Positions 1 through 10,300 of a DNA stretch of 64,000 bases are shown here, in pieces (position 1 is the first letter of the stretch; each line of letters opens with the position of its first letter). The stretch comes from Bradysia coprophila (lineage: Eukaryota; Arthropoda; Insecta; Diptera; Sciaridae). The DNA is taken from contig NW_023503555.1 of NCBI RefSeq assembly GCF_014529535.1, positions 5,580,001 through 5,644,000 on the forward strand, in the 5' to 3' direction. Position numbers and translations under genes: made by a program. The notes under the pieces were generated by a model that searched no databases, was not told the DNA's origin, and saw only the letters and a program-made list of their open reading frames with translations.

Positions 1-203
1 GTTATTCGAAAAACCGGAATTTTCGGTTTGAACCGAACCGTAAACTTCGGTTCGGTTTAGACCAAACCGAAAATTCCGGTTTGCCAGTAAAACAATATGA
101 AATTCAGCCAGACTCGTTAAGATGGATTGATTTGGTAATAAACCAAACCGAAGTTTATGGTTCGGTTCAAACCGTACCGACAACTCCGGTTTTTCGGATA
201 ACT
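1..203. repeat. imperfect palindromic repeat rich in AACCGAA motifs
   Basis: The two halves are inverted copies. The left edge reads GTTATTCGAAAAACCGG and the right edge CCGGTTTTTCGGATAAC, with AACCGAACCG-type words in between. No open frame is present. It is probably a small non-autonomous element; the window edge hides any flanking duplication. Confidence 0.7.
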
Positions 204-1328
204 AGCTCATCTCTGAGTGAACCTGCCTAGGCAAACAATTGTGCATCTCACGAAATCGTTCTGACGATGATTGTAGGTTGTTCAGTATCGATTCTTGATT
301 TTTAATTGATGTGAGGAAATCACTGCAACTCAATCGTTCACCCCTGAGTGGCCGTTATGTCTCTTTTTTGTTTACGATTTTTCAGTCGTAAACAAGAAGA
401 GATATCAGTCTACTTCCAAAGGATAAATTTCAATGATTTTGAGCTAACTGCGAAAATAAATTTCCGGCGAATTTCGTGTTTTTATAGCCAAATTATTTGA
501 CTATCTACCCCATGCGAAAGTTGACCCTTACATAGCCATTTGCCCCCAGCTAAAATTATCCATTACATGTGAACGGTTTTCGTTTCACCGAAATCGATAA
601 ACGCACTTAGTACAGATTGTGTGTGAAATCAACTTGAAGAAAATGTTTTTTTAGGAAAATTCGGAATTTTGCATTTTTCATATAAACTTCGTAGCCGCTG
701 AACTCAATTTGTGTGTCACCGCCTTCGTGATCAACTCAGAGTTGTCTTAACCTGGTTTTTTCAGAACCTTGCTGCTACGGACTTCGTTACTTCGGAAACA
801 ACGTTGTGATACTTGCAAACTAACTCGTCTGTTACTCACTATAGTGTTACGTCGATTACTCCTACAACTCCTACAAAAAATTCCAATCTTTTACGCTTTC
901 ATCAGCGCCACCACATCAATTCTGTAGATAAACTCTGTGACATGAGAGAAAGCCAGCGTTTTGGCCAATAACGATATTATCCAACACTAAAAATAAATTC
1001 CAACAGTAATGCCCCATGTACTATGACCGACGGGGTCACCATTTTTGACGGGGCATATTATCGTTTATGTCGAAAATGCTGGCGACCTCAAATGTGAAGT
1101 ATTTGTAAAGTGTCAGTGTTCAGTTGACAAAAACAAACAGTGCAACACGTTATGTGTCCTTAGAAGTTTCGTTTATAGTCCAGTACATGTCCATATTCAG
1201 TCGTATAATCAAATTTACGTAGATTCGCAATCAAAAAATCAATAGTGGAATATATATTCTGTTACAGCCAATTTTAACGGAGATAATTGCTGCAAAAAAA
1301 TATCGCAACCGCATCCTCAACATTTTAA
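204..1328. other. upstream region of the IPPK gene, no gene recognised
   Basis: About 1.1 kb without a convincing coding exon. A piece near 508-590 (CCCATGCGAAAGTTGACC) resembles ends of an inverted-repeat element at 9490-9607 and a fragment near 40272. The promoter and 5' UTR of the plus-strand IPPK gene should lie here, but I see no clear TATA box at a useful distance. Confidence 0.4.
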
Positions 1329-4300
1329 ATGATGATGGCTGGAAATCAATTGACTGAACCCAGTAAAAGTGATGAATTGTCGATTCAGCTTTTAATTTCC
1401 GATAACAATGGGACCGACGACGCCACTATCAGTCAAAATGGTATGGCTTATCGAGCAGAAGGAAATGCTAATTTAGTTCTATCAATCAACCAACGGAGGC
1501 AAATTTTGCGACTACTAAAAGTGGTGAAAGGTTCGTACAAAATGTTAAATTTTTACCGAAAGACTGATGTTGGGGGATCATATGGTCAAAACATTGCATT
1601 GTGATGCTTTAGCTTAGCAACGATACAATTTACTGTGTGCAAAGTTAATATAATTATAGTGGTGAGAGCAGCAACAATATTTACGCTTTAAGTTCATTAA
1701 TCACTCTATAGGTACACAAATTTTCCATATTATAAACGAAGCGGTCGATAGTTTCTTTTTAAACAAGGTTTATTATTAGGGTCACATGTATGCAAACACA
1801 ATGTAAGCGCTCTGCCGTTCTCTCTGTGTGTTTGTTTAAAAATAAACATTGATTGGAGTCTACGTGAAATTGCACGCAAAGCTATTTACAACTATCAATT
1901 GCTATGACACTGTTACTGTGGGACGGCATTTTCTTATTTGATGTTAATTAAGTTTTTCTAACAAAAAAAATCGGTTTGTTTATTGAGCATAATAACTAGA
2001 TACGAGTGAGGTCAATAGCGTACATCGCTAGGTGTATTATAGCGTTCAAGTGTCCGATATTGTTTTTCCGTCGTAATTATTAACCCTTTATAATCTGCAA
2101 GATTATCATTAGTAGTGACCGAATCTGTTACTCCATTTGTTTAAATCATCAGCTAACGTTAAACAGCCTCGAGGCTGTTTAGCTAACGTTAAACAGCCTC
2201 GAGGCTGTTTAGCTAACGTTTATTGCAAAATCTTTTACTTCAATTGTTTCAACATCCGTTTTGCTATAACGACAATGTTATGAGTCAGAGCTCCTTGATT
2301 ATTTTTGTTGCAGCTATCGATAACAGATGATTTTTAGCCCCGTACGAAGTACAAAGGGGCTTATAGGATTACGATGCCGTGTGTAATTGATGGAATTCGA
2401 AGCAGACGGTAAGGGCAAAGTGTTTGCCTATGTTCATAGATGACGAATCCGCAATGAAAATTTTGTCTGTCCGTCTGTCCGTCTGCCCGTCACGTCGATA
2501 TCTTGAGTAAATCAAATCCGATTTCAAAATTTTTTTTTTACCTGAAAGATAGTCGAAATAGTGAGGCTAAGTTCGAAGATGAGTTAGGGCCACCTAAGTG
2601 ATTTAAGGTCTTTTGGTGATATTTATGGCAAAACAAACAATGGAAATGTAAATGACAATACCAATCCAGGAATTTTTTTTTTTTAAATCGTGTGAGTGGA
2701 CCGTGAGTTAGGGCCTTAGAAGTGAAATGCTACTAGGGCCCTATGTGTATTTTACATATAACTCGAGTAAATTTCATCCGTCTTTCGTAATTTTTGTTTG
2801 ATTTGGAAGGTAATCAAAGGCCGAATAGAATGTTGTTGAAAAAAAATTTAATTTGGGTCCTCGGACTAAGGCCGCTACTAGGGCCCTATGTGTATTTTAC
2901 ATACAACTCGAGTAAATTTCATCCGTTTGTCGTAATTTTTGTTTCATTTGGAAGGTAATCAAAGGCCGAATAGAATGTTGTTGAAAAAAAAAATTAATTT
3001 GGGTCCTCGGACTAAGGCCGGTACTAGGGCCCTATGTGTATTTTACATACAACTCGAGTAAATTTCATCCGTTTGTCGTAATTTTTGTTTGATTTAGAAG
3101 GTAATGGAAGGCCGAATAGAATGTTTTTGAAAAAAAAAATGGGTCCTTGGACTAAGCCTCTACTAGGGCCCTATGTGTATTTTACATATAACTCGAGCAA
3201 ATTTCATCCGTTTTTCGTAATTTTTGTTTCATTTGGAAGGTAATAAAAGGACGAACAGAATGTAGTTGAAAAAAAAATTAAATTTGGGTCCTCGGACTAA
3301 GGCCGGTACTAGGGCCCTATGTGTATTTATACTCAATAAATTAAAATTTTAGGGCGATTTGAAATTTTTGTTTCATTTGAAAGGAACGTCGTACGGGGCT
3401 TCTTAATTGCGCTATGCGCAATTTCTAAGATGTACACATTACATAATAATTTTACTTTAACTACATTAACCGGCGCAATAGGCTTACGGTCAAAGTAGGG
3501 TGACAGACGCACTATGGTCACGTACGCAATAGATATACGGGTTTGTACGGGGCTCAGTCGCAGCAAACGCTCCGACTGTTCTGATGGCTCGTTTTAGAAT
3601 TATCTCTGTACTTCATTGACTGGTACGTTGGACAGCGAGCCCCAGCGAACCAATCCCTTTTTTATTTTTTTATTTTTGAACCAACGGATGTGTGTTTTAC
3701 CCTTAAGGGCTCTGATCCAATATTCCACATGAACATTGAAAAAAATGTCAATTATTGACTAGTTAGAGTGAGCCGAAATGCTAGGTAAATTGTAGTGTTT
3801 AAGTGACCGATATTGTTTTTTTTATCGTAATCTTTACAAGTATATCATCAGTAAATAGCCTCAATACAGACAACACACACTCTATGGATAATAGCGGCAG
3901 AGTCAAAATTTTGCTTGATTTTTGCAAGTGGTTCCAGGTGGTTCCGGGTGGTACCTCTGTTCCAATCGAAAAGTGATGTATGGAAGGTGCCCCTTATTTT
4001 TGATAATGTAAAAGTCGTCCATACATCATTTTGTCCAAAAACTTCAAATTTGGCAGATATAATTTTGGGTCATTTTGACTCTATTTAATCATCAGCAGTG
4101 ACCGAATCTGTTACTTCATTCGTTTAAATCAGCAGTACTTTCAAAATCTTTTACTTCAATTGTTTTAACATCCGTTTTCCTATAAAGACAACATTATAAC
4201 TCAGAGCTTATTGATTACTTTTGTTGTAGCTGTCGATAACAGATAATTATTTGCTTTTGCATGTCCTTCGTTATTAACGTTGATAATCTTTAATCACTTT

Positions 4301-7300
4301 CCTAAAAAATTACAGTTGTTTTTTGAACTCACAATCCTCCAGTCTCACCACATCCACCCAATCCCGTTTTTTTCCCTATAGCAACATGTCATTTAGACCA
4401 GTGTTTCGCGCTCAGAGCATGATCCCTACCCAATACACTATGCCCACAATGTAAATTGTTACCTAGTGAATTAAAGCCAGTCAAAACGCTAACTGTAGGT
4501 TTGAGTAGAGGGACTCCAAGGTAACTTTAGTCAGTAGTCAGTAAAACCGCACCAGATACTTCACCACCCCATTTAAAACCCTTTTTTTGTAAAATTTCAC
4601 CACCCCTCCGAAACATTTTCGATATGAATGTGTCAATCTGCTTTTCAATACTCAAACTGGAGAAACGTTCATCTAATTGGTTTCTGCCATTCTAAACAAA
4701 TTTTGATTAAACAAATTTCTTGAGCAACCCCTGGAGTCCATCTACTCAAACCTGCAGTCAATTTTTGGGTACATTACGGTAAAACATTTTTTGTTTTTTG
4801 AGGAGACGTACATGTGTGGTATGAAATTCTTCAACATAGCTTGTGGCAAGCAACAGGCTACAATATTCAATATTCAGCCTCTATAATGTTAAAAAAAAAA
4901 ACGACAAACTCCATGAATCATACGGATGTTCTATTTGCGTGAACGTTTAAACTTCTACACAGTAAAGGAAATTGTATGGTCGCACGTGTTTTCCGTTAAA
5001 TTTTATTTGTTTTCGAACTTTGTGTACTGTATTTATACACATGACGAGACGTACCCTTAAGCGTAAAAATATTTCCTTGGAAATTGTATCATTAAATACA
5101 TCGACTACATGCTAGAGTACATGAAAACACAGCCAGTTATGGTATACGTATAGTTTGTACTATATAGATACAACATGCATCGACTACCTTCCAGTCATAA
5201 ATTATGTTTGCTTTGACATCCTTCATTAGGGAGAATCAAAGCCAACGGTGTAGAGTGTGGTGATAAGTTGTTCGCTGTTGTGAAGCTTTATTTGGAAATG
5301 TGAGCGATCAGCGCAATTTCAATCGGTTGAAAATATTTTAAATGAAGTAATAGATTCAATGTTCGATAATAATTTTAACTGGTGATATGCTCGCCCATCT
5401 GAGAACGACTAAGAACCTAAAACTGCGACGGAATTTAATGTTAAAATATTTTTTTCGTTGTTTATTTAAAGTTATTACATCAAGCGGTAGGTATGTTTAA
5501 AGTAAACACATTTTTAATCTGACAGTATACGTGCATTTATACACTCCACCAAAATTGTTGTATATACATGATGGTTGCCTATACAAGCTGGTAATCGTTG
5601 TTTAGCTTAGGAAATAATTTATGTAAAAGATTCTCGGAACGAAGTAAATATTTTGAGCGAAAAGTTCTTGGTAACATTTTAGTGTTAATAGCATTTTTGC
5701 GGAAACGTACATAGGTACCTGTCTTATGAAAGAAACTTTTTTTGTTTATCGGATGTGCACAATTATTTTGTTATAATTCATTGTGCAGCTTAATGTATGC
5801 GCTGTGTGCGAAACGTTCTATTGCAAAGTTGAAGGCTGAGCTGCTTCGAAGGAAATAGAAAAACAATATTGAAGCGCACGTAATAGATGTTGTAATTGCA
5901 AAGCAAAACCTTACCGACTGCAACTTATCGAATATGAAGTTAATTGGTCTTCATATCGAACACGTTTTTATGTACTTAGTAATTCTATAGAATTAAATAT
6001 TCTCGTCAGATGGACTGGCCATACTGGGAAATCTAGCGATTCCTGAAGCTCTGCAAATCTATCTATTTTTCCTGATGAGTTTTTTGGCAGCCAGTCCTGC
6101 ACTGCAGATGGGTTGTGACTTGTAAATGTTTGAAAATAACCAGTATCCCGAATTCCGATGTAAAAGGCTTAACTATGTCATCTGTTATCGGCATTGATGA
6201 CAAAACTAGGCGATAAGCTCTGTTCGATGTATGCTTATGTAGAAACGTTTATGTTAAAACAAATGAAGTAAAAGATTTTAAATTAATCTGTTGAGAATAT
6301 TTAGCCAAAAGAAGATTACTTATTAACAGATTAATTGTAATGGTTTCCATCCCTCTGTGAAACGATAAAAAAAAAATAAGAACGTTACTTCGACAGGTCT
6401 TTGAGTTTTTAAAGGTTTTGATAAACATACTAGACATACTAAGTATTACAGTTCGTACAAAGACAGTCTGTACAAGGACAAATACAGCACGATTTAACGA
6501 AACAGCTTTACGTTACAATTCACGCCTCAAGTGTACCTAAAATTTGAATTTCAAGTGAACGATTCGATGAGAAAGTGAACCGAAAAATACATTTCAACGC
6601 TTCCTTGTATGAAAATGACGCTGCGTTAGAAAGTATTACGCACTTTCCATTTTGAATTTCCGCCGCACTTACGGCGTCAATTCGTAAAAGGTGAAATTTG
6701 ATATCAAAATTCTAAAAAAATATGTACACTCGCGGAATTTTCAAAGGCGCGTGCTGCGCAAAATCGTGTTCCATAGCGACTGCTAACCTCTGGAAGGTCA
6801 AATAGTCTTTTTCCTAATTTAACTTAAGTGCAAATAGTGTATTAGAACATTATAATTAATTTCAATTTAAGTATGGGAAAAAATTCAACTTATTAATGCA
6901 CATTGCATATGACCGAAAAGTACGTATCCTTACGATTCTCTCTATTGACCATAATTGCTGATCCGAGAAGAGACTATTCGCACATTGTGCCTCTTCTTCA
7001 CTATTCGCACTTTTTGAGGAAGTAGCCTTTTGTCAAGGTCGAACAAAATAGCCTAATGTCAAAATGTTGGCTCAAAACCGTTTAAAAAAATTGTTACAAA
7101 ATTTTTCGAGATAACATCCACTGGGAAGCTGCTTTCACTTACTTCACTCACCCAACCTGATCAACCCAAAGCTATTCTTTTCGTGACGTAATATGCAGTA
7201 ACTTTTCAATGTAGTAATTTCGGCATCGTTAGAGATTTAGTGGGAACATTTTTTGGTCATATCTCCCCGTGACTTTACGCCTATAATGACCTCATATTGG

Positions 7301-10300
7301 TGTCAAACTACGCGTCTTTTCACAAATTAGCTAAAAAAATGCACACACTTTAATGGTGGTATCTCCCTGAGAATTTGGGCCACTGACCTAACACTACGCG
7401 TCTGGCCAACAGCTTTCAGGGAAAAAAAGTTTACCGAAATCTGTTAACATTTGGTGAAAATATTTCGAAAAGTCACAAATTAGCTGGAATATCCGCTTCA
7501 ATTTGTAGAAGGATGATTTCAGTTGATCAAACTGACACCTTCCTAATACAATTTGTAGAAGGATGAATTCAGTTGGAACAAACCAAACAACATCCCTACG
7601 CAGTATGTAGATGGAGAAGGACGAATTCGGTAGGACCAAACAAAACTCTTTCATTGCAAAGTTTGTAGAAGGATGAATTCAGTAGGAACAAGCCAAAATC
7701 CTTCCTTAACAGTTTGTACAAGGCTGAATTCAGTTATAACAAACCAAACTACACCCTTACTCAGCATGTGGATGGAGAAGGACGAATTCGGTAAGACCAA
7801 ACAAAACTCTTTTATTGCAAAGTTTGTAGAAGGATGAATTTAGTTGTATTAAAGAAAACTCCTCCCTCACACAATCTGTAGAAGGATGAATTAGGAACAA
7901 AACAAACTACTCAACCAGATTCATAAAAGGTTAATATAAGCTGACTATTTGATCTAATTAATATTCTGATATAAAGACTGAATGAATACATTAATAATAT
8001 TTGGTTTCGAAAGCTACCATTACGTAATTTTTCTGACAAGATCATTTTCTGGTCATTTATATCATCATCTCTCCATATATTTTCAGTTTCTGAGCGAATT
8101 CTGTCCTAAAAATAATATCTGGATTCATGTTTTTTACCTTACAGTGTGCGAATAGCGAAGAAGAGGCTATGTAAGCTCTTGTAACCTCTTTACAATAAGA
8201 TTAAATGAAGAAGTGGATGTCGCCTTCATGAAAATATCGCCTTGAGACCCAGTTATCAAATTAAAATTGGATCAAAAAAGATGAACAATCGATGAATTTA
8301 AGTGCAAATAGTCTTCTTTTACACTATATTTGCACTTAAGTGTAATTAGTGCATTAGAATACTATTTGCACTTAAGTGCAAATAGTGTATTAAAACACTA
8401 ATTACACTTAAGTGCAAATAGTGTATTAAAACACTAATTACACTTAAGTGCAAATAGTGTAAAAAAAGACTATTTGCACTTAAGTGCAAATAGTCACTTC
8501 GATTTTGAAAACCGACACATTTTCTGTTTCGTGGTTTACTAGTTTTTTGTTAATTTTGCATGTATTTTTATATCAGAAATGATTTTATAAGAAATCAGAA
8601 ATTGAAGTAAAACAGAAAATGTGTCGGTTTTCAAAATTCCGTTTGTGTATTTTGTGGCATTCGTTTGCGAATTGCATCTCTATATAAATGCTTCCATTAT
8701 TCCCCAATGTTCCGTCTTCGGCAGTGTTTTCAATATAACATTGGTTTCAAACCGTTGTAATTTATGAGCGACTGATATGAACGTGGGCTCCCTGCCTACA
8801 GATTCTTTAATGAGACTAGATTTATGGATTATGAAAAGAGGTCAAAAAAAAAATTGTACGAAAAGAAAATCAGCTTACGTTTCGTATACAATTATCTCTT
8901 CAAGTAGAAAAATCTCAAAGCTCTGGGGGTGGTTCATTTTATCGCAACAGTTGCATAATGACAACTCATCAAACCTACAGCATGTAATTTTGTGAATCAT
9001 TTTTTTTTCCCAGAATGCAATGATGGTGGCAGGGATGATACCGAACTGGAAAAACTGCAACAAACTCTTGCCTATGTACAATCATTTACGCTTCTGTTGA
9101 CGGACGAATTCACAGTCATACCGCAAATAGCTGAAGTTATTATAAACGACTATAATGCATTTAATAGGTGGCTGCTTCCGTATCGTCCAGGTAAAATATA
9201 TGAAATAGTCGGTTACATTGGATGCTGCGAAAGTGATTCATAACGTGATGTAACAACTTTGTGACAAAGGCAAACTTAGAAGTGTGTTTTTGAGCAACAA
9301 GATTCGGTAACTGTCTTTTCGACATGTGTAGAGTTTGCATATCCGAGCCGAAGGTATACAATTACACTTGTGGAAAAACAGTTATCGAATCAAGTTGCTC
9401 AAAACTCACTTGTGAGTTTGCTTTTGTCACAAAATTGTGACTGAAGTATTGAAGTAAGTAGGAGCATCGAATGTATTCTGGTTTACGTTTCACATGCGAA
9501 AGTTGATTTCCACATAGGAAAATGGAAAAATGAACCGAAAATAGTACACATAATGGATCATTCTAGTAGGGGACAAATTGCTATGTAATGGTCCACTTTC
9601 GCATGGGGTAGATAGTAATAGTATGTTACGTCACTATTTGTAAATATTTGTTAGGCAAGTGTGAGGTTTGCGGAACGAGCCGAAGGCGAGTGGAGTAATC
9701 ACACGTGCCTAAACAAGCATTTACAAGCAGTGACGTAACACATTGTACATGTTTGTGGAAGGTAAGTGCATTTTCCCTGTCACAAGCAGTGATGTAAAGT
9801 GCACTTTACCATGCATAAGCATGTAAAAGAATTTTTTTCCATGCAAAATTTCATATGCGGAAAAGTTTTTTGTTTTTCGTTCTTGTCTTTGTATTTTAAA
9901 AACATTTTATGAAAAAGCGAGTCTTTGTCATCCGATATTTCTCTTCTCGAGAAAAACAATTTTAGTTCATTTTTCTGCTCTGCTTTGTTTAAAACATTAT
10001 ATTTTACACGGGATGTTCTTATGTACAATGTACACCACAAATACCCACAAATTTATTGTGCGATAAATTCGCAATTTTTGTTTACTTAAATACAAAAATA
10101 TTCTGTCCCCCATACAGAAGAGCGAACGGTGAAAGAAGTACGATGTCGATACGGTTTGCTATATCCTGACGTGGCTTTCATGCCAGACCGATTATCGTTA
10201 AACAAAAGCAGCGAACTGGTAGGGTTTCAACAAAGGTATAAATATGCATTCCGATGCGGTTACAGTTATTTCCAAATCCATTGCAGTGGAACGGTGACCA

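Larger units (their letters stand above)
3600..8290. other. rest of IPPK intron 1, repeats and no gene seen
   Basis: This stretch belongs to the first intron of the kinase gene. It holds MITE copies at 4106-4244 and 6180-6290 and a tandem array at 7480-7915. There is also a single copy near 6836 of the CACTTAAGTGCAAATAGTG word that is arrayed at 8297-8491. I found no further exon in it. Confidence 0.5.

Noticed and set aside
2731..3310. Regularly spaced 145-bp units as a CRISPR array
   Set aside because: The units are adjacent and similar throughout with no unique spacers, in a eukaryotic intron.
10236..10286. AG/GTATAA as the IPPK exon 3 donor
   Set aside because: It leaves phase 2, which no nearby acceptor matches in the EIKPKQG frame; CTG/GTAGGG at 10219 keeps the frame.
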